Source of the DNA: an uncultured Clostridia bacterium
GTDB taxonomy: Bacteria; Bacillota; Clostridia; Oscillospirales; Acutalibacteraceae
DNA length: 57,095 bases
Direction of reading: 5' to 3'
Assembly: GCA_947628175.1 (NCBI GenBank)
Contig: CANQZA010000006.1
Location: forward strand, 1 to 57,095
The notes below the pieces were generated by a model. That model worked only from the letters and a program-made list of their open reading frames with translations. It was not told the DNA's origin and made no database searches. Positions 43,595-51,727 of this stretch are shown here, piece by piece. The first letter of the stretch is position 1; every line of letters begins with the position of its first letter. Position numbers and translations under genes: made by a program.

Positions 43595-44172
43595 TCCGGT
43601 TGTCCTCCTCCGTATAGCTGTTTTTTTAGTTCTATCATGTCGTATTCCCTCTGTGGGAACGCCGCCATTTTTTCTTCTTCCAATCCGGTTTTCATCCGCA
43701 GTGATTCCGGCATCCGATTTTCCTCCCTCGCCCGTTTCGCCACTATCCTGTATGTCTTTATGACGTTGGACTGGATAACGCTATGTACCACCTCGCTGTC
43801 AAGCATTGCCCATTCCCGCAAGTTTGCAGGTCTGCCTACCACCTTTTGCAGGACAACCGGAAGTTTGGCAAATTCTTCATCGGCGTGGTAGTTGGCGTTG
43901 CCAATCGCTTTACTGATCTTGGCCCACGCCTCCATCTCCGAAAGTTCGTTGATCTCTGCACCGCCAATTGCATTCTCCCGTATGTCAGATATGGCGGGTG
44001 GAAACTTATTCAGCATGACGTAGCGCTTTAATCCTCGTTCCGCTGATTTGTAGTCAATGTCCTTTAGGGCGTCATACCACAGTGCCATAGCCTCCTTTGT
44101 CGGGAGCATGTTTTCTTTCGGATAGTATGTCTTAATTGCGTCAGCCAAAATTGCAAACTCACTAACTGTCAT
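43591..44172 (-). CDS. Replicative helicase loader/inhibitor (G39P-like)
   Basis: 193 aa. The N-terminal half (MTVSEFAILADAIKTYYPKE, then ALWYDALKDIDYKSAERGLK, VMLNKFPPAISDIRENA) is the G39P/loader fold found right after replisome organiser genes in SPP1-like phages. It would load the host DnaB helicase at the phage origin. No phage helicase is present, so the host enzyme is likely used. It overlaps the organiser gene by 11 bases. Confidence 0.75.
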   Translation of the reverse strand: MTVSEFAILADAIKTYYPKENMLPTKEAMALWYDALKDIDYKSAERGLKRYVMLNKFPPAISDIRENAIGGAEINELSEMEAWAKISKAIGNANYHADEEFAKLPVVLQKVVGRPANLREWAMLDSEVVHSVIQSNVIKTYRIVAKRAREENRMPESLRMKTGLEEEKMAAFPQREYDMIELKKQLYGGGQPE

Positions 44173-45046
44173 TCTCTCTCGCCTCCATTTCCCGTACCCA
44201 TTCCTCTGTCATGGAATAATGCTGTTGAAGCATTTCTGCGGTTTTGCTTTGGTAGGCGGATTTTTTACTTTTCTTCCGCTTGTCCTCATCAACCGCGTCA
44301 AAAACCCATTTTCTTAATGCGAGATTGTGGTCTTTCGCTTTATACCCTTTCATCTGTATATATTCATCAAGAAACTTTATCGCTTCGTTTGTTTCAATTT
44401 CTCCATAATCAACAAATAATTTATCTAACTGTTTTTCCGTCAATAAAACGTGTTTGTATTCTCCATAATGATGTTTTTCTTCTGTTTGTTTTTTATTATC
44501 TTTTGGTTTGGAAATGTTCTCTATTTCTTCTTGGCAAGGAAGCGGCGGCTGTATATTATTATCTATCCTATCCTTACCTAACCTAACCTTACCTAACTCT
44601 ATCCTATCCTTACCTAACCTAACCTGGGTATCCCCATACTGGGTATCCATTTGGTATACCACTGGTATACCAGTGGTATCCATTTTGTCTACCAAAAGGT
44701 TTTCGGACTGTGTATATGCGTTGTTTTCATCTAATCCAAGACTGGATTTTTCCTCTTTGTATTTGGTTTCTTTGTATCTGTCATTGCGAATATAGTTATG
44801 TATCCTCCAGTGCTTAATCACCACAACTCCGCTTTCAAATGGTATGAGAAACTTCTTGACTACAAGCAATTTCAAGTCATCCTCATTGCACTTCACATTT
44901 CGCATTATGGATTTCGGGTTATTGATAAATCCGTCATCATCTGCTCTCATTGCCAAATGAAAATAGAGAAGTTGGGAAGACTGAGGCATATCCAAAAATG
45001 CGTCACTGTCTATTATCGTCTTTGCAAACATTCTTCTTTCTGCCAA
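44162..45046 (-). CDS. Phage replisome organiser
   Basis: TTG 45046 follows AGGTG; the product begins MAERRMFAKTIIDSDAFLDM with the usual family start. Residues 1-90 form the winged-helix organiser domain (QLLYFHLAMRADDDGFINNP, LLVVKKFLIPFESGVVVIKH, WRIHNYIRNDRY). A linker with the repeated VRLGKDRI is encoded by origin-like repeats. The C-terminal part is DnaD-like and helical (AIKFLDEYIQMKGYKAKDHN). It would bind the origin and start replication. Confidence 0.78.
   Translation of the reverse strand: MAERRMFAKTIIDSDAFLDMPQSSQLLYFHLAMRADDDGFINNPKSIMRNVKCNEDDLKLLVVKKFLIPFESGVVVIKHWRIHNYIRNDRYKETKYKEEKSSLGLDENNAYTQSENLLVDKMDTTGIPVVYQMDTQYGDTQVRLGKDRIELGKVRLGKDRIDNNIQPPLPCQEEIENISKPKDNKKQTEEKHHYGEYKHVLLTEKQLDKLFVDYGEIETNEAIKFLDEYIQMKGYKAKDHNLALRKWVFDAVDEDKRKKSKKSAYQSKTAEMLQQHYSMTEEWVREMEARENDS
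44562..44680. repeat. Origin-like repeats and palindrome inside the organiser gene
   Basis: Two perfect 28-bp direct repeats (44562-44589 and 44598-44625, 36 bp apart), then GGGTATCC units and a perfect 24-bp palindrome (44656-44679, core CCACTGGTATACCAGTGG). The repeats encode VRLGKDRI twice. Origins with iterons inside the initiator gene are known from lambda and many Gram-positive phages. Confidence 0.7.
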
Positions 45047-45056
45047 AACCAATCAC

Positions 45057-45629
45057 CTACTTTCTGCTTATTTTTGTCAATGCGTAATCAATTATATCGT
45101 TTGCACATTTAAACGGGTCTCTAAAAATTTGCGAACCGCTGAACCTCAATACATCATATCCTGCGAGTTTGATTTGCATATCTCTTTCGTTGTCTCTCTT
45201 GACTTGATCCTTTGTTGTGTGGTGGTATTCGTGACCATCGCATTCAACAACAAAATATATCACGTCATCATCTTGTACATTACCTTTGTATTTTTCCGCC
45301 ATCATCATAAAGTCGGCTCTGTATGTTTTTCCTTTGTGGTATATTTCCTCTTGTGGATAAACAACAAAATTCCAGTTTCCAAACTCTTTCAATCTCAAAA
45401 GAAAAACTAAATCAACGGCAACATATAGAATTTTTTCAATTGGACTTTCACATTCCAAATAATCGCCCATAGCTACGGCCCAATATGTTCCTAATGATCC
45501 ATCATTTTCTATAGATAGATCATCCATTGCCGCAAACATAATTTCTTTTGCTCTGTCAGGTAAAGACTCAAACTCTTTTAACCTGTATTTAACCGACTTT
45601 CCAACTTTCAAATCTTCTAAAACTCTCAT
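45057..45629 (-). CDS. PD-(D/E)XK-like nuclease (DUF559/Vsr-like)
   Basis: 190 aa. ESPIEKILYVAVDLVFLL, followed by YRADFMMMAEKYKG (Asp) and IYFVVECDGHEYHH (Glu with core ECD), then RDNERDMQIKLAGYDVLRFS, gives the endonuclease-fold pattern of DUF559/DUF2726 proteins. It probably cuts DNA. It is transcribed divergently from an RHH gene, with repeats in between, so its expression may be repressed. Confidence 0.7.
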   Translation of the reverse strand: MRVLEDLKVGKSVKYRLKEFESLPDRAKEIMFAAMDDLSIENDGSLGTYWAVAMGDYLECESPIEKILYVAVDLVFLLRLKEFGNWNFVVYPQEEIYHKGKTYRADFMMMAEKYKGNVQDDDVIYFVVECDGHEYHHTTKDQVKRDNERDMQIKLAGYDVLRFSGSQIFRDPFKCANDIIDYALTKISRK

Positions 45630-45659
45630 GTTATTACCTCGCTTTCTGTTGATACCATT

Positions 45660-45688
45660 ATTATATCACAAAAGCACCACTTTTGCAA
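45660..45688 (-). promoter_or_regulatory. Promoter of the nuclease-like gene
   Basis: TTGCAA (45683-45688), 17-nt spacer, TATAAT (45660-45665) on the minus strand. A GCACCACTTTTGC repeat lies in the spacer. Confidence 0.65.
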
Positions 45689-45735
45689 CACTTAAATGAT
45701 ACCACCAAAACATTTTATTGACACCACCTTTTTGC
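45673..45735 (+). repeat. Three ACCAC-type repeats in divergent promoter
   Basis: On the plus strand GCACCACTTTTGC (about 45674), ATACCACCAAAAC (about 45700) and ACACCACCTTTTTGC (about 45721). Spacing is close to two helical turns, which suits RHH dimers of dimers. Confidence 0.5.
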
Positions 45736-45746
45736 TGTGGTACAAT
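45718..45746 (+). promoter_or_regulatory. Promoter of the 45776-45925 RHH gene
   Basis: TTGACA (45718-45723), 17-nt spacer, TACAAT (45741-45746) on the plus strand; an ACCAC repeat overlaps the -35. Confidence 0.7.
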
Positions 45747-45775
45747 AATCGCAAAACAAAAGGGAGGATTTCAAC

Positions 45776-45925
45776 ATGGCTATCAAGGAGGATAAAACGC
45801 GTACCAATATCACAATACCCAAAGATCTAAAGGCTCGATTGGAAGAGCTTGCGAAAAAGGAAAACAGAAGTTTTAACATGCAAGTCATTACAATACTGGA
45901 AAGGTACTTAGAGGGCGGCGAATAA
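45776..45925 (+). CDS. RHH (Arc-like) regulator, 49 aa
   Basis: ATG follows AAAAGGGAGG. RTNITIPKDLKARLEELAKK and ENRSFNMQVITILERYLEGG give the strand, helix, Ser/Asn turn and second helix of Arc repressors. It is the only plus gene in this part and converges with a Lar-like gene, overlapping it by 38 bp. Probably represses itself and the divergent nuclease-like gene. Confidence 0.8.
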   Translation: MAIKEDKTRTNITIPKDLKARLEELAKKENRSFNMQVITILERYLEGGE

Positions 45926-46118
45926 CTGCCCTCTCATTCCATGCTTTCACCACATCTTCCTCCGTTTCAAAACTCAAAGTCCTATGCGCAGTTACGGTCC
46001 AGCATCCCCTACCCATCATTGCAGAGCAGTTCCGGCACTGGATGTACCATGCATTTGCGGTCTTTATAAGTTCTGCCTGCCCTCCGCAGAACGGACATTT
46101 CTTCAATGGTTTTCTCAA
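45888..46118 (-). CDS. Lar-like restriction alleviation protein
   Basis: KKCPFCGGQAELIKTANAWY and IQCRNCSAMMGRGCW: two CxxC pairs, with the ETEEDVVKAWNERAV end that is typical of Lar-like proteins. In Rac prophage Lar protects DNA from type I restriction; the wider family role is less clear. Confidence 0.7.
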   Translation of the reverse strand: MRKPLKKCPFCGGQAELIKTANAWYIQCRNCSAMMGRGCWTVTAHRTLSFETEEDVVKAWNERAVIRRPLSTFPVL

Positions 46119-46129
46119 ATTCCTACCTC

Positions 46130-46936
46130 CTATCTCTCAATATAAACCTCGTCATACTCCGCGCCACGATCAAGAGCCGCCTGATGGCTGTCCATGTACA
46201 CGTCAATGGTATTGCCGTAAACTCCCGTATCTTCAGCATGGTATTGGTTGCCGTTTATGTACACCATGCTCCCAAGCGGTATCACGGACGGGTCAACGGC
46301 AATCGTCCAGCCTGCCTGCGGATATGTTCCGGCATATGTAAGCCCCGATGAGTGACCGCCGCAAATCTCACAGTTGCAGTAAAACGTGATTTTGAACGTG
46401 CCAATAGATACCAGATTGCCGCCTCCTGCGTCCTGTGTGCCCGTCTCAGCCGTTTTTGGTTCTTCCTCGGTAAAATTATCGTCCGCAACATTAAAATCGC
46501 TTACAGGGCGTTCTGCGTGTTCTGGCGGTTGTTCTGCCGACAGATATTCAGCGGACACATATCCACCGTTCTTTACATGCAGCCACGCCTTGTCTGTGGA
46601 TATCCCGTCAATGGTTATCGGCTCTCGGTACTTGACGGTCGAAATAACGGCAGATTTCGTGTTGTAGTCTGCCCTGACGTTCAGCCCATTCTGCGCAGTG
46701 ACATACATCTGCTTTTCAGTCGTGTACGCAAAGTTCACTTTCAGGGACTTGTCCATCAGTATTATGTACGGCTCGTCCACCTTTTCAGGCGGTTTTGCGT
46801 TCCGGTCAATCAAGTTTCGTTCAAGCATTTTGTGTAACATTGTTCCGCCAGCAAAAAGCTGGCTTGCCATAGTGTTTTCTGCCAGTGATACCACAAGGAA
46901 AAGTGAAATCACGGACAGTTTGATAAAGTTTTTCAT
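46130..46936 (-). CDS. Secreted SH3 + 3D-domain cell-wall protein
   Basis: 268 aa. Signal peptide (MKNFIKLSVISLFLVVSLAE). Residues about 75-140 form a bacterial SH3-like domain (YVTAQNGLNVRADYNTKSAV). The C-terminal 3D domain has YCNCEICGG, WTIAVDPSVIPLGSMVYING and DTGVYGNTIDVYMDSHQAA, with three Asp residues as in MltA/YuiC-type murein hydrolases. It is the only cell-wall hydrolase-like gene in the window, yet it lies among early genes. Confidence 0.8.
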   Translation of the reverse strand: MKNFIKLSVISLFLVVSLAENTMASQLFAGGTMLHKMLERNLIDRNAKPPEKVDEPYIILMDKSLKVNFAYTTEKQMYVTAQNGLNVRADYNTKSAVISTVKYREPITIDGISTDKAWLHVKNGGYVSAEYLSAEQPPEHAERPVSDFNVADDNFTEEEPKTAETGTQDAGGGNLVSIGTFKITFYCNCEICGGHSSGLTYAGTYPQAGWTIAVDPSVIPLGSMVYINGNQYHAEDTGVYGNTIDVYMDSHQAALDRGAEYDEVYIER

Positions 46937-47562
46937 TCGTCAACCTCCACACGTTCAAATTTATAAACCCATACCCACGGATTTGCTTGCCAGCCGTATT
47001 TGTCACGATCTTTTGGCTTGATTGTGGAATCCCATATTTTTTCAAAATCTTTCTTTGCGGTATGCGGAGGTTCGGCGTATTCATTTTCCGGTGATCTTAT
47101 AAAACCAAACGTGTTGATTGCACCCTCTGCTAGCGCACCCTCCTCCGTAATATCCTGCAAATGCTCTATTTTCCTATCTGTCACCCGCAGGAAAATTCTT
47201 GCCGCTTCTTTCGGCATGTTAATTGATGGACGCCACTTGTCGTCTGGATTAAGTATTTCTTCATCTGCCTTATACCAAAACTCTGCTGGGCATATTCTGT
47301 CTGCAGGTAGGCCGTTCCACGTTTCCCTCACATACAGGTAATCGCCCGGCTTGTATGGTGGTCTTTTAATCCCACAGGCCCACATAATCCCGAGCATATT
47401 ATCCTTTTTACCTGCTTTTCCAACAGCATGACTTCCCGTCAATCCAGGCGGGAACTTCACCGCCCGCCGAGTCTCCGTTTTTCTGCCGTCCAGAATCGCC
47501 CGAACCATTTCTGTATTAAATAAAATAGGTTTTGCGACTTTCAAAATTTCTTCTCTTGTCAT
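46933..47562 (-). CDS. ASCH/PUA-like phage protein, 209 aa
   Basis: Pattern of phage ASCH-type proteins: PILFNTEMVRAILDGRKTET, KPGDYLYVRETWN, WRPSINMPKEAARIFLRVTD, then HLQDITEEGALAEG and a Trp-rich end. The fold may bind RNA or modified nucleotides. Common in Firmicute phages, with no proven function. Overlaps its neighbours by four bases on each side. Confidence 0.75.
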   Translation of the reverse strand: MTREEILKVAKPILFNTEMVRAILDGRKTETRRAVKFPPGLTGSHAVGKAGKKDNMLGIMWACGIKRPPYKPGDYLYVRETWNGLPADRICPAEFWYKADEEILNPDDKWRPSINMPKEAARIFLRVTDRKIEHLQDITEEGALAEGAINTFGFIRSPENEYAEPPHTAKKDFEKIWDSTIKPKDRDKYGWQANPWVWVYKFERVEVDE

Positions 47563-48032
47563 TCCGTTCCTCCTAACAGTTGCGAACTATCAAAAATATT
47601 TCCTATGATTTCTGCATATGCTCCCGTTTCCTCCATTTCAACCCAGAGCAATATATCAATATTTAAATTATCTCCGTCTATTTTAACAAGCTGAAATCCC
47701 CAGTTATATTCTCCGTTTGGATTGCCAAATTTTACAACGGCAGTACATTCCGCCCCATTTGGTTCGTCTGTTAGTTTTAAAATATCGCCCTCGAACATCT
47801 TCTTACCGTTTTCATCCTTTAAGCCCGTGTACTGGCACACGGTTTCAGGATCAACAACATACCACTTTTCAAAAGTACAGTTTTCTTCCGATTTATCAGT
47901 GTACATGTTGCTATTTTTTTTCGGTATAATGATAGTTTCATAACCGTCTATTGCATCATCTGATGCTATTAGATTCCCGTACACCCATTCTCCGTTATCA
48001 ACACGCTTTCCTCTGAATAATATTTCTCTCAC
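47559..48032 (-). CDS. YopX family protein
   Basis: 157 aa with the family start MREILFRGKRVDNGEWVYGN, then ETVCQYTGLKDENGKKMFEG and DILKL, YNWGFQ, and an IIGNIFDSSQLL end. YopX proteins are common in phages of Firmicutes and form beta-rich multimers; their role is unknown. Confidence 0.85.
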   Translation of the reverse strand: MREILFRGKRVDNGEWVYGNLIASDDAIDGYETIIIPKKNSNMYTDKSEENCTFEKWYVVDPETVCQYTGLKDENGKKMFEGDILKLTDEPNGAECTAVVKFGNPNGEYNWGFQLVKIDGDNLNIDILLWVEMEETGAYAEIIGNIFDSSQLLGGTE

Positions 48033-48045
48033 ATCTTATTCCTCC

Positions 48046-48849
48046 TTAAAAAATTGATAACTGCTGCCCCTCTGTGTAATTCATCCAAAGAGTTTCTGTT
48101 CGCCGGATGCCGCGCTCTGCCTGTGCCGTGCAACAAACCTTTGCCCACCCTTTCAGATACTCATTGTACAGATCATTGTCATATCCTGAGATCATGATCT
48201 TTCCCGGGTGCGACAAGCATTCTTCTAACAATTCTTCGTGGTCCTGTACGGTCATTTCATGGGAATATAGATAACCTTTTCGTGTACCGGGAAGATAGGG
48301 CGGATCCAGATACATGAAGACATCTGGGGTATCATAACGCCTCATCAGTTCCAGTGCCGGCAGTTTTTCGATCTGCACCCCCTGCAGGCGTTCACATACC
48401 TGATCAATAATTTCCGGTAATTCGCCCCATGCTTTAGATGGAGACGGAGAGTGGGCTTGCTGGCCCGTTTTAAAGCCATTCTTATATCGGTTAGAAGCAC
48501 CGAATCCCATCCAGCACCGAACCAGATACTTTCGCGCCCGTTCCACTGCGTTATCTGCTGGCAAAAATGCCCTGTTATATTCCTCTCTTGCGTAAGGGGT
48601 TTTTTTCAGAAACTCTTTCAATTCATTCTCTTGGGCTTTATCGCGCATAACTGAAAACAGATTTACAACCTCATCTTCAAGGTCATTGATTGTTTCAATA
48701 TGGCAGCGTGGCTTGTTAAGAAGAACCCCGGCGCTCCCGCAAAAGGCTTCCACATACACATCATGAGTCGGTATATGGCTGCATATCCAACCAGCTATAC
48801 GGTTTTTGGCACCCGGATATTTCAAAACCACTTGCATAAATTTGCTCAA
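48046..48849 (-). CDS. dam: DNA adenine methyltransferase, D12 class (Dam-like)
   Basis: TTG 48849 follows GGAGGGG. KYPGAKNRIAGWICSHIP (motif X/I), VEAFCGSAGVLLNKP (motif I) and VFMYLDPPYLPGT (catalytic DPPY, motif IV) identify a D12-class N6-adenine methylase. It may protect phage DNA or mark replication. The C-terminus ends QQLSIF, resembling a sliding-clamp-binding motif. Confidence 0.88.
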   Translation of the reverse strand: MSKFMQVVLKYPGAKNRIAGWICSHIPTHDVYVEAFCGSAGVLLNKPRCHIETINDLEDEVVNLFSVMRDKAQENELKEFLKKTPYAREEYNRAFLPADNAVERARKYLVRCWMGFGASNRYKNGFKTGQQAHSPSPSKAWGELPEIIDQVCERLQGVQIEKLPALELMRRYDTPDVFMYLDPPYLPGTRKGYLYSHEMTVQDHEELLEECLSHPGKIMISGYDNDLYNEYLKGWAKVCCTAQAERGIRRTETLWMNYTEGQQLSIF

Positions 48850-48851
48850 AT

Positions 48852-49163
48852 CTACCCCTCCATATCCATAGCTATCTGACCGGAAAATTTTCGTTCCATG
48901 CACTTCAAAATGCCTTTGTCCTTCTCAATTCCAGACAGCCAGTAACTTTTGTTGTACCGCCTGTACGCCTGTGCTTCTTCAATGCTTGCCGCTATGTAGT
49001 AGCCGTTTCCTTTTGCCTCTGTGCAGATGATTTCCTCTCCGGCGGTATTTATCCGGCTGATTTCCTCGCGGACTTTACGCTTGCTTAATCCTGTCACGGT
49101 TGACAGATAATCCAGTGAAATTGAATTTTCCTTTCCGGTTCCAGGGTAATCCAGTACTGTCAT
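48852..49163 (-). CDS. Winged-helix-like DNA-binding protein, 103 aa
   Basis: ISLDYLSTVTGLSKRKVREE and ISRINTAGEEIICTEAKGNG read as an HTH plus wing. It lies between two methyltransferase-linked genes and may regulate them. Ribosome-binding site GGAGG. Confidence 0.6.
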   Translation of the reverse strand: MTVLDYPGTGKENSISLDYLSTVTGLSKRKVREEISRINTAGEEIICTEAKGNGYYIAASIEEAQAYRRYNKSYWLSGIEKDKGILKCMERKFSGQIAMDMEG

Positions 49164-49792
49164 TCTCTTTCCTCCGTTTCTTCAATCTTTACAAATTTGT
49201 ATCCGGGAACCCGGATCGCACGGTGTTCCCTGCGCTCAGTGTCGGTTTCCAACCTGCCCTGCGCATATAGCTTTTCCAGTTGATAGGTGACGCCGCTGTT
49301 TGACTTTATCCCTACGCCGTCAGCAATCTCTTTTATGCCCGGAGAATAGCCATGTGCCTGTATGTAGGAAACAATAAAGCCAAACACCTTATCCTCTGTT
49401 TTCTCAACGGGCGGAAGTTCGCCTTTCGCTCTTTTTCTGTACTCCCTTTGTTTCTTGCGGTAATATTCCGGATTTTCGGCCCACCGCTTGCGTTTCATTG
49501 CCGCCCTGCGGTCTTTGTTATCTCGTTGCCATTGCCGGGAGCGTGCGTTGTATTCCTCTCGATTTTCGTGGTAATGTTCAAGGGAATACTGCCGAATTTC
49601 CTCCCGGTGTTTCTCGGCATAGCGGTTCGCCCTGTCTCTTGCCATTTGACGTTCTCTGGAAACAGGAAACAGCAGTTCGTCCACAAGACTGTCCTGATAG
49701 TCCTCCGCTTGCATACCGTCATACCGGCAGTCTGCATATGGGCACTGTTCGCAGTTCGGATGACAGCATTTCGGCGGTTTCTTTTTAGTCAT
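49160..49792 (-). CDS. Protein with N-terminal Cys cluster and C-terminal LexA-type HTH
   Basis: 210 aa from ATG 49792. An N-terminal Cys-rich segment (KCCHPNCEQCPYADCRYDGM) is followed by a basic Arg/Glu/Tyr coiled region. The C-terminal 75 residues match the LexA DNA-binding domain: FIVSYIQAHGYSPGIKEIAD, VGIKSNSGVTYQLEKLYAQG. There is no LexA peptidase domain. Probably a phage transcription factor. Confidence 0.65.
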   Translation of the reverse strand: MTKKKPPKCCHPNCEQCPYADCRYDGMQAEDYQDSLVDELLFPVSRERQMARDRANRYAEKHREEIRQYSLEHYHENREEYNARSRQWQRDNKDRRAAMKRKRWAENPEYYRKKQREYRKRAKGELPPVEKTEDKVFGFIVSYIQAHGYSPGIKEIADGVGIKSNSGVTYQLEKLYAQGRLETDTERREHRAIRVPGYKFVKIEETEERE

Positions 49793-50439
49793 ACCCGTTC
49801 CACCCCGCAATCAAAGATAGTGAGCTGTGATTTGTATTCTTCCAACCGTTTATTTGCCAGTTCGTAGTAATGCTTATCCTTTTCAAATCCTATGTAGTCA
49901 TATCCGTTCTTGTAACAGGCTATAAGGCTTGAAGCGGAACCTGTGTGCGTATCAATCACTTTTGCTCTGCCCCCCCCCACAAGAATTTTTGATCTAAATT
50001 TCGTCAAAATCCAATCATACAGCGCAACGGGTTTCTGTGTAGGATGTATTCGATATTCCTTTGTGTTCATGGGAGACATATAAAAAGTCTTTGCCACTTC
50101 ATCAAAACTTGTCCACGCATATTCACATGATGCAAATGATATATTTTCCGGCTGTTTCTTATCCCATATCAAAAAGCATTTTGTAGGCGGTAAATGGAAA
50201 TAATTGCCACCCCATATAATCTGATTTTTACTTATACGAAAAAGCTGTTTGAAATAATCGTCTGAGGGAATATCGTCATCCCAATTTTTCCTTTCCTCGT
50301 TGTATTTTCTAAGCCTTCCGCTGCTGTTTATATCAATTCCATAAGGAGGGTCAACAAGCGCAAGGTCAAAATACTTGTCCGGAAACAGCGGAAGATAGTC
50401 CATGCAGTCACCACATATGAATGAATTTAGTTCAATCAT
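49789..50439 (-). CDS. DNA amino-methyltransferase
   Basis: ATG 50439 follows GGAGG. ICGDCMDYLPLFPDKYFDLA then LVDPPYGI (catalytic DPPY near 33-36), KQIIWGGNYFHLP-type segment and HPTQKPVALYDWIL with a following IDTHTGSASS (FGSGT-equivalent with changes). It is an N4-cytosine/N6-adenine type methylase. The C-terminus contains QLTIFDC, similar to the clamp-binding motif. Confidence 0.85.
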   Translation of the reverse strand: MIELNSFICGDCMDYLPLFPDKYFDLALVDPPYGIDINSSGRLRKYNEERKNWDDDIPSDDYFKQLFRISKNQIIWGGNYFHLPPTKCFLIWDKKQPENISFASCEYAWTSFDEVAKTFYMSPMNTKEYRIHPTQKPVALYDWILTKFRSKILVGGGRAKVIDTHTGSASSLIACYKNGYDYIGFEKDKHYYELANKRLEEYKSQLTIFDCGVERV

Positions 50440-50440
50440 T

Positions 50441-51313
50441 TCAAACCTCCATTCCGGCAAAATCAAACATACTTATCTGCCCGTCAGATTGTTCCTTTGT
50501 GCCGCTAAAGACTCCAGAAAGCATTTCATTCTTTGCCCGTTCAAAGAATGTTCGGTCAATCTCAAAACCGTATGCGCTCCTGCCAAGTTCAACGGCGGCT
50601 CTGATTGACGTTCCGCTTCCAAAACACGGGTCAATCACAACATCTCCGGGGTCTGTGAATATTTCAATCAGACGTTTCAGAATCTTCACGGACTTTTGCG
50701 CCGGGTGGATTTTCGGTATCTCCTTCCCGTCACGTTCCCATGCAAACCAGTTGAAGATCATCTTTCCGGTTCCGGGAATGTTCTTTCCATTTTCGTCTGT
50801 CTTCGCCCCGTTTCTGAATTTTGGCAATCTGCCACGGTACAAGACAAGCGCATATTCCGTAGCGCCTACAATCCGCATATTTGCTTTCAGCACCTGCGGA
50901 CTGTAATTTTTGCAGAACACAAGCGGTATGTAGTTTACAAATCCGTGCTTTGCGGCGGCTTGTATCAGCGTGTGCATTTGTTCAAATGAGCAGAATACGA
51001 TCATGCACGGTGAGTTACTACTGCGCCCTCGCTGCACCGGCTTTTTATCCTCTTTTTTCAACATCTTTGAGCAGAAATGAAAATACTCGTAAAGATTAAA
51101 ATTAAAGTCTGAATTGAAAGCAGCTTTTCCTGCAAACTTACTTTCGCCGTTTTTGTTGTCACCACCGTTGTACCATAGCGGAGAACTGCCGTAGAAGTTA
51201 TTTCCGACATTGTAGGGAATATCGGCGATCACAAGTTGCGCAGGTGGAATACCATACTTTTTGTAGTTTTGCATAGAGTCCCTGTAAATTTCACATTTGA
51301 TTTTCTTTCCCAT
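50441..51313 (-). CDS. DNA amino-methyltransferase (DIPY type)
   Basis: 290 aa. QLVIADIPYNVGNNFYG carries DIPY in place of DPPY. KIHPAQKSVKILKRLIEIFT, followed by VVIDPCFGSGTSIRAAVELG, gives the AdoMet-binding motif. The DIPY form suggests N4-cytosine or a variant activity. The end has QISMFDFAG, again like a clamp-binding motif. It immediately precedes the other methylase; together with the D12 enzyme the phage has three. Confidence 0.83.
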   Translation of the reverse strand: MGKKIKCEIYRDSMQNYKKYGIPPAQLVIADIPYNVGNNFYGSSPLWYNGGDNKNGESKFAGKAAFNSDFNFNLYEYFHFCSKMLKKEDKKPVQRGRSSNSPCMIVFCSFEQMHTLIQAAAKHGFVNYIPLVFCKNYSPQVLKANMRIVGATEYALVLYRGRLPKFRNGAKTDENGKNIPGTGKMIFNWFAWERDGKEIPKIHPAQKSVKILKRLIEIFTDPGDVVIDPCFGSGTSIRAAVELGRSAYGFEIDRTFFERAKNEMLSGVFSGTKEQSDGQISMFDFAGMEV

Positions 51314-51469
51314 TTTTCAGAAGCCTGTGTACACGTTTCCTCGATCGAAGGCTGGCTCCTTTCTAAAGATTTTTATTTAATTGGATTTACGGGCGATATG
51401 CCCTCGTATGTGTGTTTTAGAATTTTTTTTCGTGTGTGTATTAGAAATTTTATCGGAAGTATCTTGAAT
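51314..51469 (-). other. Leader of the methyltransferase gene
   Basis: Contains two imperfect repeats on plus, TCGTATGTGTGTTTTAGAA (51404-51422 region) and TCGTGTGTGTATTAGAA (51430-51446), the first similar to the 36-kb RHH repeats. An AAAGGAG lies 45 bases before the ATG. Confidence 0.4.
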
Positions 51470-51727
51470 TTATTTATCTGCTCTGTAAAACCGTCTGTAT
51501 GCCGCATCAATATCTTTCTTAAATGCGCCTATCTTTTCGGCAATAGGAAAATTAAACAGTGCGCCCCTAAACATGATTTCATTATCAATGTGATTTATGC
51601 CGATTTCGTCCTCATGGATAAACCCATCACTGCAACGTATTTTCATATCGCCATTCCCGTTATCATGTAATTTTGTCAGCAAATCAAGAAGATAATCAAC
51701 TGTTATTTCGCTTGCTTTTCCGTTCAT
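51470..51727 (-). CDS. Hypothetical protein, 85 aa
   Basis: Acidic alpha/beta protein: ITVDYLLDLLTKLHDNGNGD, MKIRCSDGFIHEDEIGINHI. Such small proteins are common in Firmicute phages. Function unknown. Overlaps the upstream gene by ATGA. Confidence 0.65.
   Translation of the reverse strand: MNGKASEITVDYLLDLLTKLHDNGNGDMKIRCSDGFIHEDEIGINHIDNEIMFRGALFNFPIAEKIGAFKKDIDAAYRRFYRADK

Noticed and set aside
44562-44625. CRISPR-like array
   Set aside because: Only two repeats with a 9-bp spacer inside a coding region; not an array.
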